Shown: positions 34,641 through 48,141 of the stretch, piece by piece
Layout of the letters: each line of letters starts with the position of its first letter
Position numbering within the stretch: the stretch's first letter is position 1
NCBI GenBank assembly: GCA_001600175.1
Contig: BCJC01000001.1
Span: forward strand, 4,759,652-4,823,651
Source: Erythrobasidium yunnanense
Lineage: Eukaryota > Basidiomycota > Cystobasidiomycetes > Erythrobasidiales > Erythrobasidiaceae
Length of the DNA: 64,000 nt
Direction: 5' to 3'
Notes under the pieces: generated by a model
Seen by the model: the letters and a program-made list of their open reading frames with translations, nothing else
What the model was told of the DNA's origin: nothing
Database searches by the model: none
Program-made: the position numbers and the translations under genes

Positions 34641-36200
34641 ATGGCTCCTTCCCGTACTTACGGCTCAAGCTCGCGACCGGCCAGACGAGCTGGAGCGCCT
34701 TACAGCCCTTCTAAGCTACAAGCTTCAAGTAGTAACATATCAAGAGCATCAGGGTCATACAGAAATGCGGTCGCAAGCTCATCCAGAGCGACCAGCAGAA
34801 TCCAGTCTCCATCGCCTGCGGGACCAGAACTCGACGCTCCAGATTCTGGAATCGATCTCGATAGCTCAGTACCACTTTCTTCTACCTACAAAACCAAGAA
34901 ACGTTCAAACAATGCGAAGAAAGCATCTTTTTCTTCAGAACCCACAATTTCAACTTCCGCTCGTTACGTCAAGACAGCTGACAGAGAAGAAGCTGATACA
35001 AATACTACTGAAGCACTTCACGCTTCTCCTTCTTCTTCTCACGTTCCGAAGAGCAAGAATTTAGGCCGTTCAAGCGGAACCGTAACAGATTTGATCGATA
35101 TTGACGATCCCCTGGCTGCAGAAAGCGGTGACCACACTGTTGATCAGACCACATTACAAGCTCATCCTTCTTTCAAATCCAAGAAGAATCCTTCGTCAAA
35201 CAAGTCCTCCAGAAAAGGATATTCATCTACTTCCTCCACAGCAGATAGCGGCAATGCTGTCAATACAAATAGAAGAAACACTTCCAGCAAGGTTCTTACT
35301 AATCTAACAGATGCAGCTCAGCCTGCCATACTTCCATCAAAGCGCGCTACAAGAGCTCGCTCATCCAAATTCTCGTACAATGAAGCCTCCAATGCTTCTG
35401 CCGGAACATCTAAGTTCATCGAGTCGTCCAAGATCCAGAACATTGAAGAAGAGGACGAAAATGATGTCGGTCACGCTGACGGACGCGCTAAGAAGCGAGC
35501 TCGTAAGGACGACTCGTACAATTCCGAAGATGACGAACACGAGAAGAATGACGAAGGCGACATTGTTGAAGATGAGGGACTAGCCTCTGCTATCGGAGAC
35601 CTCGGTGTACAAGACGGAGATGCAGAATACGCGGAAGAAGAAGAGCGCACCGAAGAAGAGAAGGCAGATGCCCATACACGTGCGGTCAAGCACTGGAAGG
35701 AAATGTACAAGAAGAAGCAGAAGGCCCTGCCATCTGTGAATGTAGGTCCTACTGAGGCCAAAGGAATCTCTCAAGAGGAGGCCATAGCCTTGGTCGAAGA
35801 AGCTCGAAAGTGAGTCGAAAGTATATATTCTGGACATGTACACGAATCTGACGAGATTATTGATATCTTTGGCAGACAGAACTTGATTTCTAAGACCTTC
35901 GCCCTCGGTGAGGTCGGTATTCCAACCTTCTTTGTGGTCTCCTGGAACCCCAGCACCTTCTCCAAGGACCTGTTCTACGCAAGAAAGCTGCTTGAAGACT
36001 TGTCCAAGCAAGAAGGCTTCCCCAGATCGCTAGCCTTGGAAATCAGCCAGAAGAAAAGCTTCTACGAACGCGGCCTAGGAGGCATCCTTGAAGTACAGCT
36101 TGAGTATCTGACCGAGTCTGTAAGCCCTGCCTACTCGTTGAAGCGGAGAAACGTGACTGATCTGCGTAAAAAGTCTGCAGAAACAGAGGACAAGGCATGA
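34641..36200 (+). CDS. Unknown acidic/Ser-rich nuclear-type protein, divergent partner of the GIY-YIG gene
   Basis: Two exons (34641-35809, 35876-36200) give 497 residues. The first 370 residues are low-complexity: Ser/Thr/Ala/Asn-rich with basic patches (RSNNAKKAS, AKKRARKDD, a nuclear localisation candidate) separated by acidic runs (EEEDENDV, EYAEEEERTEEEK). The last 150 are ordered and better conserved between copies: AVKHWKEMYKKKQKALP, SQEEAIALVEEARK, then across the intron LISKTFALGEVGIPTFFVVSWNPSTFSKDLFYARKLLEDL and a helical Lys-rich end. I recognise no family. The acidic-plus-basic composition resembles chromatin or nucleolar proteins. It shares a promoter and a duplication history with the GIY-YIG gene, suggesting linked function. 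Confidence 0.75.
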
Positions 36201-36324
36201 AGCTCGTCTTGACGGTCTTGTTCTTCAAGCAGATTGGGAGTGAGAAGCCGGAGATGACGGAAGATGCGAACAGTGAAGTTAAGGCAAAAAGGCAGTATGT
36301 AGAAGTTGGGACAGTGTCTTCGTG

Positions 36325-36357
36325 CAGTGCTATGAGGCAGTGCTATGAGGTGCAGTA
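36325..36357. repeat. Short tandem duplication GCAGTGCTATGAG
   Basis: The unit GCAGTGCTATGAG is present twice head to tail, followed by GTGCAG. The matching position of the left copy (about 2345-2366) has a single unit, so it arose after the pair was duplicated. Confidence 0.6.
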
Positions 36358-36439
36358 ACGGGGAAGCTGCCTGAATGCGATTCTTTGCATAGCACTTTGC
36401 CATTCTTCGTCTTCGTCTGCCTTCTTCCCATACTTGCTA

Positions 36440-37463
36440 ATGCCCGCCTTCACCTCGCTGCCCGTCAGCCTACAAGAAGAGGTCCTTGGTCAGATTGTAG
36501 GACGCCTCGATGAGCCTCGCAAGGCCGGTCAGCTTCTATCGCTTGTCGAAGATCGTTCAAGCCGGCTGATGCACCAAGCCAGACTTCCTACTCCTCTCGC
36601 GGCACTTACTTCCCTTCTTACGACGTATCCTCTATCGTTCAGTCTCCTTCAGAGTCGGTCCTGAAGCCTATCGCGCGCAGAAGTTCGCAAGAACGCTCTC
36701 GACGGATCCGGCGTTCGGCTCGTTCGTAGAAGAACTGGAGCTCGTGAAGGCGCATCTCGGAGCTTTGAGTTACAACTCTCCTGGTACATCACTCGTGCAG
36801 ACGATCTTCCGATACATACGCCCTCGAGTCCTGAAGTTTGAGGCATACACTATTCCAATCTGGGCTTTCACGGCGCTTCAGGCAGACAACCTGAAGGAGC
36901 TACACATCGACTTCAACTGCGATAGATGGCTGTGGAGGCCTCCCGAGGACAAGCATCTGCTGAGCCAGGAGCTAGATAAGGACGGCACGCCTTGGTTTCT
37001 CCAGAAGCCGCTGCAATTGGAGACACTCATCATACATAGGCCACCGCCCAATCCTACCTCTAGCATGCTGGTCAATCTAGCTATGCGAATGGCTGGGGCT
37101 GGCTTGCGGGAGTTGGCAGTCCATAGTTCGCTGGACAAGCTTTGGAAGCCTATTTTCCCTAACAATGCGCATCTGTATGCCAACCTAAGGGAACTGACCA
37201 TAGCGCTGCAAGACATACATCTTCAGCTGCCCGTTGGGCAATTCCCAGCGCTCGAAAATCTATATCTGTCGAGTGTGGACGAAAGCCAGATCACACAGCT
37301 CCCTCGGTTCATACGGAATAAATCCTGGCTGCCGCAGCTCAGCAGCTTACAAGCGCATTATGATGAGCTCATTTTGATGCGCTTCTTGGAGGACGACATG
37401 CGACAACTTTACATAGCCTGTAGAGATCGGTCGTTGCGGTACTATATTCATCATGGCATGTGA
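36440..37463 (+). CDS. F-box/LRR-type protein
   Basis: Two exons (36440-36527 and 36583-37463; intron 55 bases) give 322 residues. The first exon reads MPAFTSLPVSLQEEVLGQIVGRLDEPRKA, an F-box start (LP.....IL..L). The join continues DFLLLSRHLLPFLRRILYRSVSFR, the usual end of basidiomycete F-box domains. The rest is an irregular leucine-rich repeat series: FVEELELVKAHLG, ADNLKELHIDF, QLETLIIHRPP, GLRELAVHSS, LYANLRELTIAL and PALENLYLSS. Such proteins recruit substrates to SCF ubiquitin ligases through Skp1. The target is unknown. Confidence 0.75.
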
Positions 37464-37723
37464 AGTGAGGAGGAACACAATGTAGCATAGCAATTCGCTG
37501 TACAAACAAAGCTGCGGCGTCAATCGTTGTCCCGCTTCCGCCCAACACCGTCGCATCGCTTGTAGACCCTCAAGCTTGCCTCGTCGCACTTCTACCTTTC
37601 GGGATCCATCAGAGCACCTCAAGCCGCTTGAGTCAAGCGTCTCAAGATCTGCTTGCGACCGCTCCCTAGCGAAGCAGAGAAGAGGTCGAGAATAGGGGCC
37701 AGCTGGATCATCGAGCTTGCAGC

Positions 37724-39315
<1,592 letters not shown>

Positions 39316-39614
39316 AAGGCTTTATTAGAATGTGAGAGCCGGCAGAAAATTAAAGCTTGACGAGGGTAACAGATGCAGTACTGGGTTTCTCGTGAATGTA
39401 TAAGGCTAGTGTAACACTATAGCTACCAACTGACAGTAATTTGCGTATCCCTGTCCTCTTTGCGAAGTCCTTAGGCCCTACTAGAGGACGTCCATGCAAC
39501 TACTAGTGCAGCTCGCTTGCACGCAGGCGACAACGACGCAACCCGTAGTCTGTTACGCACCCTTTGGTGCGGCTTTTCCGAAAAGCACCGATCGCGAACC
39601 CCTCCAGACGGATT

Positions 39615-40279
39615 TCAAGATAGCCAATCTGGGCAAGATGGCCTAGGCGAAAGCTGGAACATCAGCTGATGGTGCTGCAGGAGTCGATCAAGCACCCACC
39701 CTGAACGGTATGTATAGCTTGACTCTGTCTCCTTCGTCTGAGACTATTGCCATGTACCAGATTACGGTCCAGCCATTGAGGCCTTCTACCAGAAGAATTT
39801 CCCGAACGTTTGTGGCGGGGATGAATAGCGTAGTCTGTCCTGATAGAGGAATATTGATATGAGGCAAACGCAGCTCGATCTGGGAAGACAGCTGCACCCC
39901 TAGTTTGGCCATGACCAGAAGAGTCTCTGGACGGCATTTTAGCACACTCCCAGGTGGAGAAGAGCCTCATCTACCTTTGCGAACGCTCGCATGGCGTACT
40001 GCTAGCCAGAGCAGGCAAAGGAGCGATATCAAGCCATAGCGATGCCGAGCGCTTGCAAGGGAAGCGGGCTGTAAGCCAGCAGTTCAGAATACGTGCGCAG
40101 CTTCAGAGAGTACTAGCACACACCTTCAGGTGCAGATATATCAGCCCAGCGTAGATAGGGAGATCAAGCCAGGTCCAGAGGAAAAGGCCAGCTGGTTTCT
40201 CGACGATATATTCATGGACCGCATTCTTCCTGTGTTTCTGGACATGCAAGGAAACCTTTGAACGAGCTGATTGACGCAT
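39615..40279 (-). CDS. GPI15: GPI-GlcNAc transferase subunit PIG-H/Gpi15
   Basis: Starts MRQSARSKVSLHVQKHRKNAVHEYIVE at 40279, with four exons. The first ends after a hydrophobic stretch (FLWTWLDLPIYAGLIYLHLK). The second supplies a second hydrophobic segment (GLISLLCLLWLAVRHASVRK). The third carries the PIG-H domain: ETLLVMAKLGVQLSSQIEL, LFIPATNVREILLVEGLNGW and WYMAIVSDEGDRVKLYIPF. The last short exon ends at 39615. PIG-H is an ER membrane subunit of the complex that starts GPI-anchor synthesis by transferring GlcNAc to phosphatidylinositol. Length (about 180 residues), two helices and the domain fit. It is divergent to the Hook gene, 230 bases away. Confidence 0.85.
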
Positions 40280-40509
40280 TCATCGCGCGTTCCGAGCTGC
40301 CTTTTCGCTTTGGTCGCGCAGGTTGGCGGTCTTTGCGAGCAGATTGACCCTTTTCTTCAGGCTAACTTCTCTATATCCCTGCTGATCCTTCAAGACTACC
40401 TTTATGCAAACGTCTTGAATGCGCTGGCTACGTTCTTGATGCGATCAGGCTGGCTTGGAGCAAAGGAAACGAGCAACAAAGACTAGGACTTGTCTGAAGA
40501 GTCGCGACG

Positions 40510-43500
40510 ATGAGCGGCAGTACAGATGAAACAACGCGGCAATCTGCAGCCTTTCTGTCTTGGCTGGATACCCTGGATGTAGCGATCACTGACTCAAACG
40601 CATCTATCGGGACCTTGTACCGGCCCTCGTTGCTTTGGGCCATTCTCGAAACGATGTGTGTCACTTTGGCCATCTGAATTGTTCTTCGAAGCATGCGATC
40701 CTAAATGGGTGCTCGACAGAGAACCGCACTGCTCTAGCGAGGAAGCCCGTGACAACGAAGATGAAGATGCAGAAACACGCAAAGCAAGCTTGGGACAACT
40801 GCTTCAGTGCATACTAAAATACTACAAGTAGGGCCAAGTCGTCAGGCAGAATATGTCAAGATGGCTGAAGAAGTGTCTAACCAGGGAGACTCTGCATCTG
40901 GGGACGGATGGTCTAGCTCCCATAAATACCGACTCTATTGCTTCTCAAGAATCGGAAAGCCAATTATGCAGGCTCCTGAGTGTTATGCTGGCAATGGCTG
41001 TTCTGTCGCCTGCGGTAAGCTGGGCTGCATTTGGCAGAAAGTCAGCACCCTAACACGGTTCTTGCCTCGCAGAAAGAAGCGCAAGTGCTCAAGATACAGT
41101 CAAGGCCGGAATGGGTGCAGAGGGAATTGATGCTTTGTATCGAGAATGTAAGTCTATACGTTCGTAAGACTCGACAAGGACTAAACCAAAGCATCTATAT
41201 CGCAGGTCCGAAGCAAGCTGTCGTCGCCAAATCCCTCGACAGATACAATCTCGTCTCCCTTCCGTCCCAAGTCTATGACGGAAATTGATTTCGCCGAAGC
41301 CTCGTTCAGCGAACTCCGAGCAGCGCATCAAGCTTTACAGCAGGCATATTCGACTTTACAGACAGAACACAAGCAGAGTCAAGATGAGCATGAAGAGACG
41401 CTTGAAGCTTTACGGGAGATGCGAACGCAGAGCATCAAATCGCCTTCAAAGAATGTCGATATACGGCAAGAACTTCAGTTGAAAGCCGAAGTCGATAGGC
41501 TACGCCAGGAGCTGTAAGTGTTCCTCCTGCCGCATCGGGAATCAGCTGAGTTTGATGCCTCAGCTCTCGTACTGAAGTCGTGCTCGCAGAATCCGAGACA
41601 CAAGCGAGCAAGCAGGAGAAAATGATCGAAGAGCTGACCAAGCGTCTTGAAGAAGTACAAGCAAAAGCGGATGAAGCAGATCGGCTGAAAGATCAAGTCG
41701 ACGAATACCGTCATGCAGCAGAGAAGCTTCGAAAGGTGGAAGCTCAGAATGAGAAGTATCGGAAGAAGTTGGACGAAGCAGCCGAAGCTCGACAAATGCT
41801 GCAAACGCTAGAAGACCAGAATTTAGATCTTCTGGAGAAGAACTCGCAGTTAGAAGAAGAGTATCGGAAGGTGTCAGCGTTTCAAGGTCTGATGGACACT
41901 TACAAAGCTCAAATAGAAGAACTCGAGAGCAAAAACCGAGTGTCTGGTAAGCAACTACAGGAAACACAGTATAAGCTAGACGAAGCGAAACGGAAATTGC
42001 AAACGGAAACAGAAGAGGTCGAAAGAGGGAAAGACAGCATAGCATTGCTTGAGGAGAGGATACATGAACTGGAGGTCGCTGGTCGCAAACGTCTGTCGGC
42101 GGGGGAGAAGCAAAGGCAAACGGACGGCAAAGATGGTCTCCTTGCTGCCGAGAGTGGGGCATTCGACACAGACGCAGCCGATCTTTCTGGCATGGCCAAT
42201 GAGATGTATGACGCTGTGCGCGGTACGACGACCACACAGCTCAAGCTAGAGATCCGCCGTCTTCGAAGAGAACTTCAGGCTGCTCAATCGAACAAAGCAG
42301 ATGCCTCGAAGATTGAAGTCCTGCAACATCTATTAGACGAATCTCAGCGAATGAAAGCTAGATACGAGCAAGACTATCTCACCGAACATCGGGAGAAGCT
42401 TGTTGCGCTAGGCCAATTGGAACAGATCAGAGCTGGCAAGACAGACGTTGGCGATGCGTGAGTGCTTTATTCGGAAGCAGAGACTGCCTCAGAAGCTGAT
42501 GTACGGGTTTTTCAGGACGCAAGCTGCTATAGCCCTTCGCATGCGGCTCAACGCAGCCATCGAAGATCTCGATCGGACTCGCTTGTCTCAGATAGCTGCG
42601 GAACAGAAGCTTGACCAGGCGGAGCGGGAACTCGTCATTAGTAAATCGAATTGTGAGCTTTTCGTTATATCGTAGGGAGGTGTCATGCTGACAGTGCCTG
42701 CTTCAGTGGCTTTGGTTGATAAAGACCAACTAGACATCCTCGCTTCTTTGCGAGCGTCAGTATCGGTGGAGAAGGACTCTTTACAGGCCGAGGTGACGAG
42801 ATTATCCGCAAGCATAGAAGAGCTATCACAAAAGAACGCCATGCAATTGAGCCAGATCAACTCGCTTCTTCTTGACAAGGTCAATTTACAAAGCGATGGT
42901 CTGTCACAACGAGAGAAGATGCTCGAACGCTTGCAGTGAGTTTGAGAAGCGATGCATGCCCGCTTTTGTGGGCTGACGACATCTTCTCAGTGCAAACGGC
43001 AACACGTCTACAAAGCAAGGTCATACGACGGAACCGCAAGTAAACGAGCTGCAAGAAGCTTTGCAGTCCCGGCAAGTCGAACTCGACCAAGTCAAAGAGA
43101 AGCTACAGAAAGCACGCAACGTGAGTGGTCTGTCGTGACTTGGAAATCGAGGGACATGCTCTCTGACGTAAGAAGCTCAGTTCATTCGACAACAAGACAA
43201 GCTGTTTAAAGAACAACATGCTGCGATGAACTCGGGCAATCTATCCGATGCTGCGGAGCAGTCTTACAAGATTCAGGTGACGAATTTAGAGGAGGAGTTG
43301 GATAAACAACGTTCACTTATAGCTACGCTGGAAGAGAAGCACCAGAAGGAACAACAGCTCATGCTGCAGGCGTGGCAGGAAGCAGGCATTCACAGTCTAC
43401 GGTCGAGTTCCCAAGCTAACGGTGCTCAGCAACCCAGAGCACCGCCAGCCAGGTAAGTGACGAAGTCAAAGTCATTGTCTTCTGCTGACATGCGTACGAT

Positions 43501-43546
43501 CAGCTGGCTTGCCCAACAAAGAGCACGAGCCTTCGCTAAGCGATAG
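40510..43546 (+). CDS. Hook-family dynein adaptor
   Basis: Starts MSGSTDETTRQSAAFLSWLDTLD at 40510, the HOOK-type calponin-homology-like domain, which continues across introns with PKWVLDREP, ASLGQLLQCILKYY and a segment matching the helix that binds dynein light intermediate chain (RRLLSVMLAMAVLS-like and EWVQRELMLCIEN). From about 41275 the protein is a long coiled coil: FAEASFSELRAAHQALQQAY, LLAESETQASKQEKMIEELT, LQTLEDQNLDLLEKNSQLEEEYRKVSAFQG and LEIRRLRRELQAAQ. The final exon ends SWLAQQRARAFAKR at 43544-43546, like the family's conserved C-terminal helix. In filamentous fungi Hok1/HookA links dynein and kinesin-3 to early endosomes. About ten exons; not every join was verified. Confidence 0.88.
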
Positions 43547-43744
43547 TGCCCTGCTCGCCGCGGAGCGCTTGATTCAGGTCTCATTGGGTAGAAGTGGAAG
43601 GTCGGACTTGCTTCGGATGATATGTATATGTTGTTGATGGATCACTAGCCTTTCAAGCACTGAACAGCTCTTCTATGACTGCACTACAACAACACCGAAC
43701 TTTGATGTGCAAATCGTCTTTACCATGGCCTACTGCTGTGACTA

Positions 43745-46700
43745 CTACCAACCGTTACTTAACAATGGATCGAGACCACCAGACAGAGTCGAGTCGCTGA
43801 AGAAGTTGGACATGAAGTCGTCCATGAACACTGTATAGCAAATCAGCCCGACTCCTACACTCGAGGCCAGACGAAACCTACAGTGAGACAGATCCGCTTG
43901 TGTCGGGTCGACCGCTACATCGGATCCAGCTTCCCTGCCATACATCGAGAAGGCTTTGTTGCTGTCCATGAAGATATCCAGCTCTGGGTACGAGGCGCTG
44001 TTTACGGGAATATAGGAGTTGGCTGAAGGTACAGAAGAAGTCTGGTGAGGCGACGGATTCTGTGGAATCCCAACTGTTGGAGATCCGCCGGAGAATCGAG
44101 AGGGCGTGGGTGACGGGCCTGTGATTTGCGCTGGTTTTGCAGCTCCTCCTGAAGCAGCTTCAACAAGTAGCTTCTTTACGACTCTTTTAAACGGATCCGA
44201 CACGTCCATCTCTGACGCCTTTCGCTTCTGACCGCTTATTTGTGTGCCCTCTGATGGTTCCGTGATTGAGAGAGCTACTTCCTCTTCCGCCGCCAGTAGG
44301 CCTTCGAGCAAGGCCGTTGCGTTCATCGCTGCATCACTGATGCTCTTGGCGCGTTGAAGGACCTGTAGCATCTCCCGTAGGTCCTGCCTCTTCTGCTGAC
44401 TATTGGCGTCATCGTTGTTTCGCTTGCTGTGGCAGAGGTCGATGAAAGTGACAATGCCCTGTAAACATGTTCAGTACATGGCCAAATGTTTGCACAAAGG
44501 TAGTAGCCTACCGAGCCGAAACCGTAGAAGAGCACTAGCCATTGGCCGAGCAGAAGCGGACAAGCTCGCTCGGCAGTCTTAAGCAGTACTGAGATGGATC
44601 GAGCGGAGTGTACGCAACGATCTTTAGACGGAGCATACTTGCGATCCTTGTATCCTCTTGATAGATATGGACGATGTAGCCGCAAGAGACGCGTTTCGCC
44701 TATAAGCTGTATGAGCAAACACTCCATGACTAGAGGATCATTCAGACGGTCCGAAGGTGGAGTAGAACCACGGAAGTACGCTGGTAGGTTGTCCAGGACT
44801 TTGACAATCCGCGCATCCATCTCTAGTATGTAGCTGTAGTTAGGCGGGTTATGCGCTAGTTGGTACTGTCAATATCAAATATCAGCTGCGGTCGGACTAT
44901 GTGGTCGGACTTTATATACGTCGAGTAGCTCCCGATACAAAGCTACGAACTTGAGTCGACAAATGGTAAAGCTCGTGTCTGTGTGATGATCCATTGCTTT
45001 GGGTACGAAGGGAGTCCCAGCTTCCAGGTTCTCGTCGTCAACGTTAGCTGGGAAGTCGGTAAAGTTCTGTGAGGGATGGATCGAATAGCAAGAGTTGTGG
45101 GCGGTTGCATGCGACCAGTCCAAGAAGATCTGCCGAGATGACTTCAGTTACATACGCGATGTAGACGCAGGTACGAGCAGACGTACTAGATGCCACCATA
45201 CTCTTCGACCTATTTCACGCTTGAGCGGGTCCTTCCAAGCTTCCGGCCATCGCTGTTGGCTATTCTCCCGGCCTAGTCTAGAGAGACCGATGTTCTGGGC
45301 GATTTTGATAGCAGAGCCCGACAACGCCCAGTGCGAATCGGCCATTCCGACATTGTATTGATATGTGCCCATCATGACGACGCATTGCAGATGCTCTAGC
45401 GTATGTACTCCCATGAAATCGCATAACCAAAGCAGGCTTTGCGAAGCTGAAAACATATTCTTGCGTATAGAGGTAGCTTGCTCTGCTGTCAAGCCCAATT
45501 TATCGCGCTCGCTTGGCTCGATAAATTGCAGTGCCAAGCACAGGACCATAAAGTATGTTGCCAGGAAGGAAGGTCGCACTTTACGGGCAGCGACTTCAGA
45601 AGGAAGGGAAAGAAAGTGCTTGCATTCCTCCATAAAGGTAGGAGCATGCAGAACACGGGTATACCACTCGAGGTAGTCGAAATAGAAGCGCACAAGCTGC
45701 CAGCCTCGGAAGGGATCAGGAGCCATTGCTAAAAATTTGGTCATATAGTCTGCACTGGGGTCTATAATGCTTGATAGAGGATGCTCCAATCCGAGGTGAG
45801 GCATTGCGGTGGGAGCTCCTGTTGATACCAATTGAGACTGATCCTCCCGGCCTGTGTTCTGGTCAAGCGTGGGCGAATGGCCATTTTGAGTAAGAGCTTG
45901 TACTACATTCTGTCCAGAGATCATTTTCGAGGCTCTATCCTGATTCGCTTTGTGGCCCATAGCAAAGTCCTATTTCTAAGATTAGCAACTTCCACGCTCA
46001 TATATCGAGTGGTGGTCTAACCTCAAGCATCATGGCCATATCTTCAGGCTCCTTGTCTGCAACCGGCTCCGCACCATGTTGCCCTCTTCCTTCCAGTAGT
46101 AGATTCCTGTGGGTAGCGACAAAGCCTTGCGCGGAGCCTGGACGGCTGACAGCATTGCCTCTGTGTAGTCCTGCCGTGTGAATATACGAGTATAGATGCT
46201 GAATAGACTCCTCTAGCGCTGTTATTCGAGCACACGACGCTTCGAAGTCTACCATCGTAGGAACGGGCATCCTGCGTATCAGAGACTACATAAGCTGTGG
46301 AACCATTGTTCAAGGATTGGCCATATGCGCACGGGATAAGCTCAACCTTCTCGACCTCACGGCATGCGTCGCCCTCCCCTCTTACGATACATGGACTGCC
46401 TGATAGACGTCACGCATCTCAGCTTGTTGTAGATAATCCTGTCATCTGATGATAGCTTACAAGGATAGACACGGTTGCCTGGGCTGGTCTATCAGCTAGG
46501 ACTGTTTAAGCATGTCCACTAGAATGCGACTTACACTTTATTTTCCGCCTGTGTGGACGAGAACATAAGGCACAATCAGCTATAGGTTCTGCGTTTCATG
46601 TGATGATAAACTTATTTTGCATTCGGAACAACTTTGGATGGCCCGCTTGCTCGACTTGGCGTTCAGATTGGTGGAGGCAGTCAAAGCTGGAGCTGATTGC

Positions 46701-46987
46701 ATTCCGCCGGAGCTTTGGCTGTTGTTCAGATCTCCAGAACTGAAGTCGGGAAGCGGGACTTGACCCAGCCCGGGCGTCGAAGACCCAACGCTGCTGTATC
46801 TCTGGGTATTATCTGGGTTTTGCATCATGTGATTGTTGACGTAGGCAGTATTAGAACTGCTGCTGATGTCGAGCTGCGAATGCTGGCGGCCATGTCCTGA
46901 CATGAAGATGGGAGTAGCGATAGGGACGGCGTTCGCAGGACCAGAGCTTGGCACAGGGACGTAGGTCGTGGAATGCGACGTTGACAT
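43745..46987 (-). CDS. Zn2Cys6 fungal transcription factor with Fungal_trans domain
   Basis: The cluster reads CSEC...RKIKC-NRVYP-C-SP-C-IVRGEGDA-C across four exons, two of them microexons (46548-46535, 14 bases; 46478-46461, 18 bases). After VEKVELIPCAYGQ and a coiled-coil linker (CARITALEESIQHLYSYI), the Fungal_trans domain contains WQLVRFYFDYLEWYTRVLHAPTF, LEHLQCVVMMGTYQYNVGMADSHWALSGSAIKIAQNIGLSRLG and EIGRRVWWHLV, in the expected order. The C-terminal third is Ser/Pro-rich and ends LDPLLSNGW at 43745. The start at 46987 (MSTSHSTTYVP) is the first ATG of the exon, but the frame stays open upstream, so an extra 5' exon is possible. Target genes are unknown. Confidence 0.85.
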
Positions 46988-48141
46988 TGTATCTTGACTT
47001 CCTGAAGTCGTGCCTTCTTGCTGCGAACTCGTACCTTCTGCTTGCAAGATACCGAGATCCCGACCTCTGGGCTTCCAGGTTTCCCGTAATTCAGGCGTAG
47101 AAGCACAGCCAGTGCAGCAGACTGTCTGCGAGAAGTTTCGCTAATCGAGCCAGCTGCTATTGGGGATGGAAGATGATGATACAAGTGTCCAAGAAAGCCG
47201 AAAGAAGCACGAGCTGCTTTTAGTTGGGCTGATAAGAAGGCCTGAAGCTGCAAAGTCGAGGGCAACGAGCAGCAGCAATCGTGTGCTGAGTGTATCATCT
47301 AATCTACATTTCCAGCAACGCTCTCTGTGGGTTGAGATAGCACTGCCGAATAGCCGGGTATACTGTCCCAGCTTATCGCGGCCGAAGCTGTCAAGTAGAC
47401 GGACTTGCAGGAAACGCACGCACAGTCGCAGAAGAAGGCAGAGAATGATACCTCTCATGTTACTGCACGTCGGTCTCCACAACCGCTGCCGGTATACGCT
47501 CTGTTTCGCTTGTATTAGAGAACGGCTACACAATGCGACAGGCACAAAATGCGGGACCCAATTTGATTATCTTTCATTCAGAATTGGATCAACCAAAGTA
47601 GAAGATTTAGCTAGACAGCATCATCAGCAAGCACGATCACGATCACGACGAATCCGTCGAGTCGACGCACCTATGATGGGCGGCGTGGGGTCTCGCAGGT
47701 CTAGGTATTGGCAGTGGAATCTAAGCGAGACCGAAAGTCTTCTTCTCCAACGGCCTGCATTGCGAGCGTTCAAGCGACTTCCTTGATATGTTCTTTGCTG
47801 AATGCTGAGCAAGTCGCCGGTCGCCTTGGCAGTATTTGCTGAGCAGTCCGAGGAGGGTTAATATCTTTAATAATACTCACCTAATGGCATATTATTTTCC
47901 TGGTAATCCTCCCACCACATGGTCAATCAGCAGCTGATGATTCGGCGGACCGAAGCCAAGTGGAAATGGCCAGGCGATAAGACATTAAGCCTGCAAGACC
48001 AAGCGAGCTTCCGCAACTGAGACATTGGTTGTTCCTTCTTGCTCTGTTCGGCTGTATACCGATGCGTGAAGGTATTGCTCGTTGCGAGACTCGTTACAAT
48101 AACTGTGTGCGTTGTTCAGAGCAATCACGGGCCACCGAGAG
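46988..48141. other. Long intergenic region upstream of the Zn2Cys6 gene
   Basis: These 1154 bases lie between two minus-strand genes. Open frames exist on both strands (for example 47160-47786 on plus and 47141-47545 on minus), but none shows a domain, clear splice sites or plausible composition. The stretch next to the transcription-factor start is open and may hold an upstream exon. The rest is probably a long regulatory region. Confidence 0.4.

Noticed and set aside
32388-36360. The GIY-YIG locus as a Penelope or homing mobile element
   Set aside because: No reverse transcriptase, no terminal repeats and no target-site duplication were seen, and the gene has spliceosomal introns and a stable divergent partner.
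40271-40486. Plus-strand open frame between the PIG-H and Hook genes
   Set aside because: It overlaps the PIG-H start on the other strand, begins without a normal ATG context, and shows no domain.
47141-47786. Long overlapping open frames on both strands
   Set aside because: No domains, no splice logic and odd composition; probably chance frames in a regulatory region.
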